Positions 27,462 through 35,392 of a stretch of DNA of 64,000 nucleotides are shown piece after piece; position 1 is the stretch's first letter; every line of letters starts with the position of its first letter. Source of the stretch: Salinarimonas sp. (GTDB taxonomy: Bacteria; Pseudomonadota; Alphaproteobacteria; Rhizobiales; Beijerinckiaceae); the NCBI RefSeq assembly GCF_040111675.1, contig NZ_CP157794.1, positions 2,439,501-2,503,500 of the forward strand. The letters run 5' to 3'. The notes beneath the pieces were generated by a model. It saw only the letters and a program-made list of their open reading frames with translations. It was not told where the DNA came from and searched no databases. Position numbers and translations under genes: made by a program.

Positions 27462-28418
27462 ATGTGGCTCGTCCGCTACATCCCGACCGAGACCAAATAC
27501 GAGTTCATGCAATGGCGCCGCTGGAGCTTCCCGCTCTCGGCGCTGCTCTCGGTCCTGTGCGTCCTCGCCTTCTTCGCGCTGGGCATGAATTTCGGCATCG
27601 ACTTCCGCGGCGGCACGCTCGTCGAGCTGCAATCGCGCGAGGGGCCGGCGAATCTGTCGGCCATCCGCGAGGAGGCGAACACGCTCGGCTTCGGCCAGGT
27701 CGAGGTGCAGGAATTCGGCGCGCCGACCGACGTCTCGCTGCGCGTCCAGCTCCAGGAGGCGCGGGACGACCTCACCGAGGAGCAGGTCCAGCAGCAGGTC
27801 GTCGCCGACCTGCGCGCCGCCTTCGAGGACGCGTACGAGTTCCGCCGCGTCGAGGTGGTGGGCCCGCGCGTCTCCGGCGAGCTCGTCCAGTCCGGCACGC
27901 TCGGCGTCGTCTTCGCCATCTTCGGCGTGCTGGTCTATCTCTGGTTCCGCTTCGAGTGGCACTTCGCGGTGGGCGCCGTCATCGCCACCCTGCACGACCT
28001 CGTCCTGACGATCGGCTTCTTCGCCATCACCCAGATCGAGTTCAACATGACCTCGATCGCCGCGATCCTCACCATCCTCGGCTACTCGCTCAACGACACG
28101 GTCGTGGTCTACGACCGCATCCGCGAGACGCTGCGCAAGTACAAGAAGCTGACCATCCATCAGGTGCTCGACGCCGCGATCAACGCCACGCTCTCGCGCA
28201 CGATCCTCACCGGCGTCACCACCTTCCTCGCGCTGATCGCGCTGGCGATTCTCGGCGGCGAGATCATCAAGGGCTTCGCCTACGCGATGATCTTCGGCCT
28301 CGTGGTGGGCACCTATTCCTCGGTGTTCATCGCCGCGCCGATCCTGATCTATCTCGGCGTGCGCCCGTCGAGCGAGATCGCCGATTCGGAGGCCGCCCAG
28401 GCCATGGCCGCGGAGTGA
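27462..28418 (+). CDS. secF: Protein translocase subunit SecF
   Basis: A 318-residue partner of SecD, 15 nt downstream of it. FGIDFRGGTLVELQ is the N-terminal signature; the C-terminal membrane domain includes ILTILGYSLNDTVVVYDRIRE with the conserved Asp, and TTFLALIALAILGG. Complete length. The stop is 4 nt before the Mth938-like gene, so the three genes and the next one are one transcript. Confidence 0.95.
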   Translation: MWLVRYIPTETKYEFMQWRRWSFPLSALLSVLCVLAFFALGMNFGIDFRGGTLVELQSREGPANLSAIREEANTLGFGQVEVQEFGAPTDVSLRVQLQEARDDLTEEQVQQQVVADLRAAFEDAYEFRRVEVVGPRVSGELVQSGTLGVVFAIFGVLVYLWFRFEWHFAVGAVIATLHDLVLTIGFFAITQIEFNMTSIAAILTILGYSLNDTVVVYDRIRETLRKYKKLTIHQVLDAAINATLSRTILTGVTTFLALIALAILGGEIIKGFAYAMIFGLVVGTYSSVFIAAPILIYLGVRPSSEIADSEAAQAMAAE

Positions 28419-28422
28419 GCCC

Positions 28423-28827
28423 ATGCCGGCGGACAAGCCCCACCGAGCGCCTCTGCACGACGGCTTCGTCCCCGGGCGTCACGCCATAGACGCCTATGGC
28501 GGCGGCGGCTTCCGCTTCGCGGACATGTCGCACGTGGGCTCGCTCCTGGCGCTGCCCTCCGGCGTCCACGCCTGGAAGGGCGTGACGACGCCGCGGGATT
28601 TGACGCTCGACGCCTTCGCCCCAGTTCTCGAGGAGGCGTCGGAAATCGAGCTCCTCCTCGTCGGCGTGGGCGCCGATCTCGTCCACCTCCAGGAGAGCGT
28701 GCTCTGGGGCCTGCGCGAGGCGGGGCTGCGCGTCGAGGTCATGCAGACCGGCGCCGCGGCGCGGACCTACACGATCCTGCTCGGCGAGAACCGGCGCGTC
28801 GCGGCCGCCCTCCTCGCGGTGGGCTAG
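28423..28827 (+). CDS. Mth938-like (DUF498) protein, NDUFAF3-related
   Basis: A 134-residue single-domain protein: GFVPGRHAIDAYGGGGFRFADM, GVHAWKG, and the end GAAARTYTILLGENRRVAAALLAVG are the Mth938 fold pattern. Human NDUFAF3, a complex I assembly factor, belongs to this family, and alphaproteobacterial members are commonly encoded next to secDF and an NDUFAF6-like gene. A role in complex I assembly or membrane protein insertion is inferred from that. The gene is intact; an IS110 element begins about 12 nt after its stop codon. Confidence 0.85.
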   Translation: MPADKPHRAPLHDGFVPGRHAIDAYGGGGFRFADMSHVGSLLALPSGVHAWKGVTTPRDLTLDAFAPVLEEASEIELLLVGVGADLVHLQESVLWGLREAGLRVEVMQTGAAARTYTILLGENRRVAAALLAVG

Positions 28828-28849
28828 AGGAGGCGGCGTAATGAGCAAG

Positions 28850-30028
28850 TCAAGCAGCTTTTCGATCGGGATCGAAGGCTTCGCGGCGCTGAAGCATGGT
28901 CCAGATCACGGTGACGCGGCGCCTTGCGAGTGCGATGAGGGCCTGGGTGTGGTGCTTTCCTTCGCGTCGCTTGCGGTCGTAGAAGGCCTTGGAGAGAGGG
29001 TCTTTGGTCGTGACGGCGCAGAAGGCGCTCTGGTAAAAGACGCGCTTGAGGGCCTTGTCGCCGCCGTAGGCGCGCCGCCAGCCTGCGCGCTTTCCGGACT
29101 GGCGCTGGACGGGCGCGAGACCGGCAGCGGAAGCCAGCGCGTCGGCCGACCCGAAGCGCCGGATGTCGCCGACGCAAGCGATGAACTCTGCCGCGAGGAC
29201 CGCCCCCATCCCCGGCAGCGAACGGATGAGGGCGCCGTCAGGGTGGTCGGCGAGCAAGCCTTCGAGATCGCGCTCGATCCGGACGATCCTGGCGCGCGCC
29301 TCGAGTGCCTCGTTTGCAAGCTCGCGGATCAGTTCGGCCGTAGGCGCCTCGCCCGGCACGACGATCTTCTGCGCCCGGGCGGCCTCCAGCGCGCGATCGA
29401 CGAGGGCGTCCGTCCCGTGCAGGTGCGGCGTCCTCTTCAGATGCGCGAGCAGGCGGGGTTTTCCGGCGCGTCGGATCTCGGACGGCGTGACGTAGCGCGT
29501 GAGCAGGGCCAGCGGCCCCTTGCAGGTGAGGTCCAGCGTCCGTTCGAGGCCGGGGTGGATGCCGCACAGAAGTCCACGCAGGCGGGAGATGCGCCGCGTC
29601 TGATCCTGGATCAGCTCGCGCCGGCGACCGACCTTCAGCCGGAGCGCGACGAGCGTGTCGTCGTCCGGCAGGATCGGGCGCAGATCGCGGGTGCGCACCA
29701 GGTCCGCGATGGTGCGCGCATCCCGCGGGTCGGACTTGCGTTCGCCCCCCGAGAAGCCCTGGCCGGCGCGGTTCACCGCGATGCCGGGCGTGTGCACGAG
29801 GGCAAAGCCCTCGGCCAGCAGGACCGCTTCGAGGAAGCGGGCGAAGGAGCCCACGACGTCGAGCCCGATCACCACCTCTCGCCCGAGCGCGCGAAGCTCC
29901 CCGACCAGCGCGTCGATCGCGTCCGGGTCGTTCTCGACCGCGCGGTCGAGAACGACCCGGCCCTCGCCGTCGACCGCCACCGCCCAATGCGTGCCCTTCG
30001 CGGCATCGATGCCGACGCATATCCTCAT
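28850..30028 (-). CDS. IS110 family transposase (DEDD-type, bridge-RNA class)
   Basis: A 392-residue, apparently intact recombinase. The N-terminal RuvC-like DEDD domain shows CVGIDAAKGTHWA, VVIGLDVVGSF and KSDPRDARTIADL; the C-terminal Transposase_20 domain shows LPGMGAVLAAEFIA and FGSADALASAAGLAPVQRQSGKR in which the Ser is the expected nucleophile position. No frameshift or stop. It differs strongly from the two other transposases in the window, which belong to the IS1111 group. Confidence 0.93.
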   Translation of the reverse strand: MRICVGIDAAKGTHWAVAVDGEGRVVLDRAVENDPDAIDALVGELRALGREVVIGLDVVGSFARFLEAVLLAEGFALVHTPGIAVNRAGQGFSGGERKSDPRDARTIADLVRTRDLRPILPDDDTLVALRLKVGRRRELIQDQTRRISRLRGLLCGIHPGLERTLDLTCKGPLALLTRYVTPSEIRRAGKPRLLAHLKRTPHLHGTDALVDRALEAARAQKIVVPGEAPTAELIRELANEALEARARIVRIERDLEGLLADHPDGALIRSLPGMGAVLAAEFIACVGDIRRFGSADALASAAGLAPVQRQSGKRAGWRRAYGGDKALKRVFYQSAFCAVTTKDPLSKAFYDRKRREGKHHTQALIALARRRVTVIWTMLQRREAFDPDRKAA

Positions 30029-30245
30029 CGTTCACCCCCCCTTCCGACCCCGGAACGCAGGCCTCGTCTCGCCGGCATCGCCTTACAAAGCCATCGAGGG
30101 CATCGCGTAATCAGCGGTCGATCAGAGGCGGCGATGCGGGCGGCCAAGCCTCCCGAGCCATCGAGGACAGCCGGCATGACAGCCATACCCGCATCGCCTG
30201 CGCCACAGCAGCTTCTCACTACCGACAGCGCTAGGAAAAGGGGTA
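30029..30245 (-). ncRNA. Candidate bridge RNA region of the IS110 element
   Basis: The noncoding segment before the transposase start can form a long-range stem: GGCGATGCGGG at 30130-30140 and its reverse complement CCCGCATCGCC at 30188-30198, with a 47-nt internal part. AGCCATCGAGG occurs twice (30089-30099 and 30156-30166). Published IS110-group elements encode their bridge RNA in exactly this position. Loops and guides were not assigned, so the call rests on position and the stem. Confidence 0.45.
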
Positions 30246-30252
30246 AGGCGGC

Positions 30253-31158
30253 GTGAGCGAGGCGGACACAGCGGACGAGGCCCCCCGTCCGGGCGCGAGC
30301 GCGCTCGGGGAGGACGCCGCGGCGCATGCCCGCGAATGCGAGCGAATCGTCTACACGGACGACCGGGACCGCTATCTCGCGACCCTCTTCGCCCCCGCCG
30401 ACAAGCGCCCGGGCCTGTTCGCCCTCTACGCCTTCGCCGTCGAGGTCGCCCGCATTCCCGCGCGCGTCAGCGAGCCCCTGCCCGGCGAGATCCGCCTGCA
30501 ATGGTGGCGCGACGCGCTGGAGGGCGCGCGCGTCGAGGAGGCCCGCGCCAACCCGGTCTTCGCCGCCCTCGACGAGACCATCGCGCGCTATTCCCTGCCG
30601 CGCGCGGCCCTCCTCGCGCTGGTCGAGGCCCGCATCCAAGACCTCTACGAGGACCCGCTCGCCACCGTGAACGATCTCGAGGGCTATGCCGGCGAGACCG
30701 CCTCCGTGCTGATGCGCCTCGCGAGCCTGATCCTGGCGGAGGGCGCCGATCCCGGCCACGTCGACGCCGCCGGCCACGGCGGGGTCGCCTACGCCGTCAC
30801 GGGGCTGATGCGCGCCTTCCCCTGGCACGTCCGGCGCGGGCAGCTCTACGTTCCGCCCGTGGAGAGCCTCGCGCGCCACGGGCTGACGCGGGAGAAGGCG
30901 CTCGCGGGGGAGGGGGGGCTCGCGCTCGCCGCCGCGCTGCAGGACATGCGCGCGCTGGCCCGCCGGCATCTGGCGCAGGCCCGCGCCGACCTCGCCGGCG
31001 CGCCCGCCGCCATCAAGCCCGCCTTCCTGCCGCTCGCGCTGGTCGAGCCCGCGCTGAAGCGCATGGATCGGCCCGATTACGATCCCTACCGAAGCGTGAT
31101 CGAGGTCCCCCAATGGCGCCGCCAGCTCGCTTTGTGGTGGGCCGCGCGGCGGATGTGA
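30253..31158 (+). CDS. Squalene/phytoene synthase-family protein, NDUFAF6-like
   Basis: A 301-residue all-helical protein starting at GTG (30253). It has the family segments FALYAFAVEVARI, RLQWWRDALEG and YAGETASVLMRLASLIL, but the canonical DxxxD prenyl-diphosphate motifs of true squalene synthases are absent or altered, as in NDUFAF6. In many alphaproteobacteria it follows secDF and the Mth938-like gene. Here the IS110 element separates it from its old ribosome site; AGGAAAAGGGG at 30233-30243 inside the element end could serve instead. Function as complex I assembly factor is inferred from the human homologue. Confidence 0.82.
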   Translation: MSEADTADEAPRPGASALGEDAAAHARECERIVYTDDRDRYLATLFAPADKRPGLFALYAFAVEVARIPARVSEPLPGEIRLQWWRDALEGARVEEARANPVFAALDETIARYSLPRAALLALVEARIQDLYEDPLATVNDLEGYAGETASVLMRLASLILAEGADPGHVDAAGHGGVAYAVTGLMRAFPWHVRRGQLYVPPVESLARHGLTREKALAGEGGLALAAALQDMRALARRHLAQARADLAGAPAAIKPAFLPLALVEPALKRMDRPDYDPYRSVIEVPQWRRQLALWWAARRM

Positions 31159-31167
31159 CGATCTCCC

Positions 31168-31711
31168 GTCATCCCGGGCGCCGAAGGCGACCCGGGACCC
31201 ATACGCGCCATCGCGTCCCGAGCGGCGCTCGCGCCGCGTCCCGCCGCCCTCGATGCCGCTTCGTTCGCACAGGGCGTGCGATGCGACCTGAAGGTCGCAA
31301 GACCGGCGTCGGCACGTATGGGTCCCGGATCCGCTTCGCGGTCCGGGATGACGGGGGAGGGCGTCATCCCGGGCGCCGAAGGCGACCCGGGACCCATAAG
31401 CGCCATCGTGTCCCGAGCGGCGCTCGCGCCGCGTCCCTCCGCCCTCGATGCAGCCTCGTTCGCCTGGGGCGTGCGATGCGACCTGAAGGTCGCAAGACCG
31501 GCGTCGGCGCGTATGGGTCCCGGGTCCGCTTCGCGGTCCGGGATGACGGGGGGAGGGTGTCATCCCGGGCGCCGAAGGCGACCCGGGACCCATACGCGCC
31601 ATCGCGTCCCGAGCGGCGCTCGCGCCGCGTCCCGCCGCCCTCGATGCCGCTTCGGTCGCACAGGGCGTGCGACGCAGCCTGAAGGCTGCGACACCGACGC
31701 CGGAGAGAATG
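31168..31711. repeat. Array of 185-bp palindrome-bounded repeats, left block
   Basis: Two complete units (31168-31352 and 31363-31547) and the left part of a third (31559-31711), which is cut by an IS. Each unit starts GTCATCCCGGGCGCCGAAGG and ends GCGGTCCGGGATGAC. The two ends are inverted copies of a 36-bp module that itself folds (TCCCGGG...CCCGGGA). A central part of about 110 bp carries GCGACCTGAAGGTCGC, another palindrome. Units are separated by 10-11 nt. Confidence 0.85.
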
Positions 31712-31791
31712 TTGGTGTGGACGGCCCCACCCGGCGGCATCTGTGTGCCAAGATGGAGTATCTGCAGCTCGATCTGAGGGAGGGACCGTCC

Positions 31792-32856
31792 ATGAAGGAG
31801 TTTAGCGCGATCGGCATCGACACGTCCAAGGCTCATTTCGCGGTGTCCGGCGCGGACGCGTCGGGCCGGGAGGTCTGGCGCGAGAGCGGGACGCCGGCGC
31901 GGATGAAGAAGAAGCTTTCGGCGCTTGCGCCGACGCTGATCGGGATCGAGGCGTGCCGGGGCGCGCACCTTCTCGCGCGCGAGCTCGTCGCCATGGGCCA
32001 CGACGCGCGCATCGTGCCGCCCCAGCTCGCCAAGCCCTTCGTCGGGCGCAACAAGAACGACGCCGCCGACGCCCGGGCGATCTGCCGGGCCGTGCGGGAG
32101 CCGGACACGACCTTCGTGCCGATCAAGAGCGAGGCGCAGCAGGCGGCCGCCATGCTCGTCGACCACCGGCGGGCGCTCCAGGCGCGCCGAACCGAGATCG
32201 GCAACCGCGTTCGCGGCTACGCCGCCGAGCTCGGGATCGTGGCTCCGCAGGGCGCCCGATACATCCCCACGATCCTCGGCGAGATCCTCGCCCGCACGGA
32301 CCTGCCGACGCACGCGCGGCTCGTCTTCGAGGATCTCGCCGACGAATGGGAGCGCCTCGGCCCGCGGGTCGCGGCCGCGGAGGCCGCGCTCGTGAAGGCG
32401 GCGCGGGCGAGCGAGGCCTGCCGCCGGCTGATGGAGGTGCCCTGCGTCGGCCCGGTCGTGGCCTGGCGCACGATGGTGGCGGTGGGCGATCCGCGGCGCT
32501 TCCGCTCGGGACGCGCCTTCGCCGGCTGGCTCGGGCTCACTCCGCGCGACCACACCACCGCCAACAGGCAGCGCCTCGGCGCCATCACCCGCGCGGGCGA
32601 CATGGCGCTCAGGGCCGATCTCGTCTGCGCGGCGACGGCGCTGCTCCAGCAGGTGAAGCGCCGCGGCGAGGAGGCCTGCGGCGGCGGGCGGCTCGTCGCC
32701 TGGGCGGCGCGGCTCCTGCCCAAGAAGAAGTTCAAGGAGGTCGCGGTCGCGCTGGCCAACCGGGTGGCGCGGATCCTGTGGAAGCTCCTCGCCTCCGGCG
32801 CGCGCTTCGACCGCGATCACGGCCCGGCCCTCGAGCCGCTGGAGGCCGCGGCGTGA
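31792..32856 (+). CDS. IS1111-group transposase, copy 1
   Basis: A 354-residue recombinase starting MKEFSAIGIDTSKAHF, with GGAGGG 7 nt upstream of the ATG. DEDD-domain blocks GIDTSKAHF, IGIEACRGAH and KNDAADARAICRAVR are present, and the C-terminal Transposase_20 block VPCVGPVVAWRTMVAVGDPRRF. The usual DHS(T)AG segment is DHTTANRQRLG: the residue expected to be the nucleophilic Ser is Thr255. Protein identical to copy 2. Complete frame. Confidence 0.92.
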   Translation: MKEFSAIGIDTSKAHFAVSGADASGREVWRESGTPARMKKKLSALAPTLIGIEACRGAHLLARELVAMGHDARIVPPQLAKPFVGRNKNDAADARAICRAVREPDTTFVPIKSEAQQAAAMLVDHRRALQARRTEIGNRVRGYAAELGIVAPQGARYIPTILGEILARTDLPTHARLVFEDLADEWERLGPRVAAAEAALVKAARASEACRRLMEVPCVGPVVAWRTMVAVGDPRRFRSGRAFAGWLGLTPRDHTTANRQRLGAITRAGDMALRADLVCAATALLQQVKRRGEEACGGGRLVAWAARLLPKKKFKEVAVALANRVARILWKLLASGARFDRDHGPALEPLEAAA

Positions 32857-33185
32857 GCGCCGCCGCACCCCGTTTCGCGCCGGCCGGCCGCACCTGCGGC
32901 CGCCCCGGCGCGCCCGAGACGCCCGCCGCCCGCCGTGCCCTCCGGGGCCGACAAGCGAGGGCGTGACCTGCAGGAACGAGAGGTGGACCATCGACACGTC
33001 GATGATCGGGCCAAGCCGCGGGACCCAATGGCGCGATGAAATCGCGGGTATGTTCGGCGCCCGATCAAGCGTAACCCATCTTGGCCAGCGGCCCTCGGGC
33101 CGCGCGAACAGGTCGGACATATGGGTGCAGGCGATCTCGATGAGCCGGCTCGACCCTCTTGCAGACCAGGGGCCGTCCACATATG
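32857..33185 (+). ncRNA. Candidate bridge RNA in the 3' end of IS1111 copy 1
   Basis: Noncoding 329 nt with a row of perfect hairpins: CGGCCGC/GCGGCCG at 32885-32902, CATCGA/TCGATG at 32989-33004, CGCGAT/ATCGCG at 33032-33046. Between the last two lies GGGACCCA (33020-33027), the complement of TGGGTCCC, the target sequence on the right of the insertion point; CATATGGGT (33118-33126) resembles the target top strand. IS1111-group bridge RNAs lie 3' of the transposase. Guide assignment is inference. Confidence 0.45.
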
Positions 33186-33380
33186 GTCCCGGATCCGCTT
33201 CGCGGTCCGGGATGACGGGGGGAGGGCGTCATCCCGGGCGCTGAAGGCGACCCGGGACCCATACGCGCCATCGCGTCCCGAGCGGCGCTCGCGCCGCGTC
33301 CCGCCGCCCTCGATGCCGCTTCGTTCGCACAGGGCGTGCGATGCGACCTGAAGGTCGCAAGACCGGCGTCGGCGCGTATG
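33186..33380. repeat. Repeat array between the two IS copies
   Basis: The right end of the unit cut by copy 1 (33186-33216, ending GGGATGAC) and the left 153 nt of the next unit (33228-33380), which is cut by copy 2 at the equivalent place, after GCGCGTATG. The sequence differs from the neighbouring units by only a few bases (for example GCGCTGAAGG for GCGCCGAAGG). Confidence 0.8.
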
Positions 33381-33460
33381 TTGGTGTGGACGGCCCCACC
33401 CGGCGGCATCTGTGTGCCAAGATGGAGTATCTGCAGCTCGATCTGAGGGAGGGACCGTCC

Positions 33461-34525
33461 ATGAAGGAGTTTAGCGCGATCGGCATCGACACGTCCAAGG
33501 CTCATTTCGCGGTGTCCGGCGCGGACGCGTCGGGCCGGGAGGTCTGGCGCGAGAGCGGGACGCCGGCGCGGATGAAGAAGAAGCTTTCGGCGCTTGCGCC
33601 GACGCTGATCGGGATCGAGGCGTGCCGGGGCGCGCACCTTCTCGCGCGCGAGCTCGTCGCCATGGGCCACGACGCGCGCATCGTGCCGCCCCAGCTCGCC
33701 AAGCCCTTCGTCGGGCGCAACAAGAACGACGCCGCCGACGCCCGGGCGATCTGCCGGGCCGTGCGGGAGCCGGACACGACCTTCGTGCCGATCAAGAGCG
33801 AGGCGCAGCAGGCGGCCGCCATGCTCGTCGACCACCGGCGGGCGCTCCAGGCGCGCCGAACCGAGATCGGCAACCGCGTTCGCGGCTACGCCGCCGAGCT
33901 CGGGATCGTGGCTCCGCAGGGCGCCCGATACATCCCCACGATCCTCGGCGAGATCCTCGCCCGCACGGACCTGCCGACGCACGCGCGGCTCGTCTTCGAG
34001 GATCTCGCCGACGAATGGGAGCGCCTCGGCCCGCGGGTCGCGGCCGCGGAGGCCGCGCTCGTGAAGGCGGCGCGGGCGAGCGAGGCCTGCCGCCGGCTGA
34101 TGGAGGTGCCCTGCGTCGGCCCGGTCGTGGCCTGGCGCACGATGGTGGCGGTGGGCGATCCGCGGCGCTTCCGCTCGGGACGCGCCTTCGCCGGCTGGCT
34201 CGGGCTCACTCCGCGCGACCACACCACCGCCAACAGGCAGCGCCTCGGCGCCATCACCCGCGCGGGCGACATGGCGCTCAGGGCCGATCTCGTCTGCGCG
34301 GCGACGGCGCTGCTCCAGCAGGTGAAGCGCCGCGGCGAGGAGGCCTGCGGCGGCGGGCGGCTCGTCGCCTGGGCGGCGCGGCTCCTGCCCAAGAAGAAGT
34401 TCAAGGAGGTCGCGGTCGCGCTGGCCAACCGGGTGGCGCGGATCCTGTGGAAGCTCCTCGCCTCCGGCGCGCGCTTCGACCGCGATCACGGCCCGGCCCT
34501 CGAGCCGCTGGAGGCCGCGGCGTGA
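33461..34525 (+). CDS. IS1111-group transposase, copy 2
   Basis: Identical 354-residue product to copy 1, including Thr255 in the DHTTANRQ segment and the DEDD blocks. Because both copies are intact and identical, transposition or duplication was recent. Same ribosome site GGAGGG upstream of the ATG. Confidence 0.92.
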   Translation: MKEFSAIGIDTSKAHFAVSGADASGREVWRESGTPARMKKKLSALAPTLIGIEACRGAHLLARELVAMGHDARIVPPQLAKPFVGRNKNDAADARAICRAVREPDTTFVPIKSEAQQAAAMLVDHRRALQARRTEIGNRVRGYAAELGIVAPQGARYIPTILGEILARTDLPTHARLVFEDLADEWERLGPRVAAAEAALVKAARASEACRRLMEVPCVGPVVAWRTMVAVGDPRRFRSGRAFAGWLGLTPRDHTTANRQRLGAITRAGDMALRADLVCAATALLQQVKRRGEEACGGGRLVAWAARLLPKKKFKEVAVALANRVARILWKLLASGARFDRDHGPALEPLEAAA

Positions 34526-34854
34526 GCGCCGCCGCACCCCGTTTCGCGCCGGCCGGCCGCACCTGCGGCCGCCCCGGCGCGCCCGAGACGCCCGCCGCCC
34601 GCCGTGCCCTCCGGGGCCGACAAGCGAGGGCGTGACCTGCAGGAACGAGAGGTGGACCATCGACACGTCGATGATCGGGCCAAGCCGCGGGACCCAATGG
34701 CGCGATGAAATCGCGGGTATGTTCGGCGCCCGATCAAGCGTAACCCATCTTGGCCAGCGGCCCTCGGGCCGCGCGAACAGGTCGGACATATGGGTGCAGG
34801 CGATCTCGATGAGCCGGCTCGACCCTCTTGCAGACCAGGGGCCGTCCACATATG
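34526..34854 (+). ncRNA. Candidate bridge RNA in the 3' end of IS1111 copy 2
   Basis: Identical to the segment after copy 1; GGGACCCA is at 34689-34696 and CATATGGGT at 34787-34795. See copy 1 for hairpins and the complementarity to the repeat unit. Not demonstrated as a transcript. Confidence 0.45.
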
Positions 34855-35366
34855 GGTCCCGGATCCGCTTCGCGGTCCGGGATGACGGGGGGAGGGTATC
34901 ATCCCGGGCGCCGAAGGCGACCCGGGACCCATACGCGCCATCGTGTCCCGAGCGGCGTTCACGCCGCGTCCCGCCGCCCTCGATGCAGCCTCGTTCGCAC
35001 GGGGCTCGTGATGCGACCTGAAGGTCGCAAGACCGGCGTCGGCGCGTATGGGTCCCGGATCCGCTTCGCGGTCCGGGATGACGGGGGAGGGCGTCATCCC
35101 GGGCGCCGAAGGCGACCCGGGACACCCTCCATCGCGTCCCGAGCGGCGCTCGCGCCGCGTCCCGTCGCCCTCGATGCCGCTTCGTTCGCACAGGGCGTGC
35201 GATGCGACCTGAAGGTCGCAAGACCGGCGTCGGCGCGATCCGCTTCGCGGTCCGGGATGACGGGGGGAGGGTGTCATCCCGGGCGCCGAAGGCGACCCGG
35301 GACCCATACCCTCCATCGCGTCCCGAGCGGCGCTCGCGCCGCGTCGCTCGCCCTCGATGCCCTTCG
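34855..35366. repeat. Array of 185-bp palindrome-bounded repeats, right block
   Basis: Contains the right end of the unit cut by copy 2 (34855-34886), a full unit (34897-35082), a unit missing TATGGGTCCCGG near its right end (35093-35261) and a truncated unit (35273 to about 35366) that degenerates before the flavin reductase gene. Internal sequence changes between units are few, pointing to recent amplification or homogenisation. No gene was found in this 510-nt stretch. Confidence 0.82.
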
Positions 35367-35392
35367 CGCGCTGGCCGCCGGGTCACCGAGCC

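Larger units (their letters stand above)
28840..30245 (-). mobile_element. IS110-group insertion sequence, single copy in window
   Basis: About 1.4 kb between two copies of AGGCGGCGT (28831-28839 and 30246-30254). It contains one transposase gene on the minus strand, about 10 nt after it and about 217 nt before it. Long noncoding 5' end and short 3' end are the arrangement of the IS110 group proper. No terminal inverted repeats were found, as expected. It interrupts the ribosome binding site of the squalene-synthase-like gene. The exact ends are ambiguous by up to 9 nt because of the flanking identity, and a 9-nt duplication would be unusual for this family. Confidence 0.8.
31712..33185 (+). 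mobile_element. IS1111-group insertion sequence, copy 1
   Basis: A 1474-bp element with subterminal inverted repeats TGTGGACGGCCCC (31716-31728) and its complement (33169-33181). Short 5' noncoding end (80 nt), one transposase gene, long 3' noncoding end (329 nt): the IS1111 arrangement. It interrupts a palindromic repeat unit after the sequence AATG; the unit resumes as GTCCCGGATCC. Identical by inspection to copy 2, offset 1669 nt. Confidence 0.85.
33381..34854 (+). mobile_element. IS1111-group insertion sequence, copy 2
   Basis: Same 1474-bp element as copy 1, with subterminal inverted repeats at 33385-33397 and 34838-34850. Flanks are GCGCGTATG on the left and GGTCCCGGATCC on the right; joining them restores an uninterrupted repeat unit (GCGCGTATGGGTCCCGGATC as in other units, within one or two bases depending on how ATG is assigned). 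Same orientation as copy 1. Confidence 0.87.

Noticed and set aside
31712-34854. Two IS copies as one tandem duplication or assembly artefact
   Set aside because: The left flanks differ (GAGAATG and GCGTATG) and the right flanks have small differences (ATGGTCCC against ATGGGTCCC), which fits separate insertions better; an assembly error cannot be fully excluded.
31168-35366. Regular repeats as a CRISPR array
   Set aside because: Units are about 185 bp, nearly identical over their full length and separated by about 11 nt; there are no unique spacers and no cas genes.
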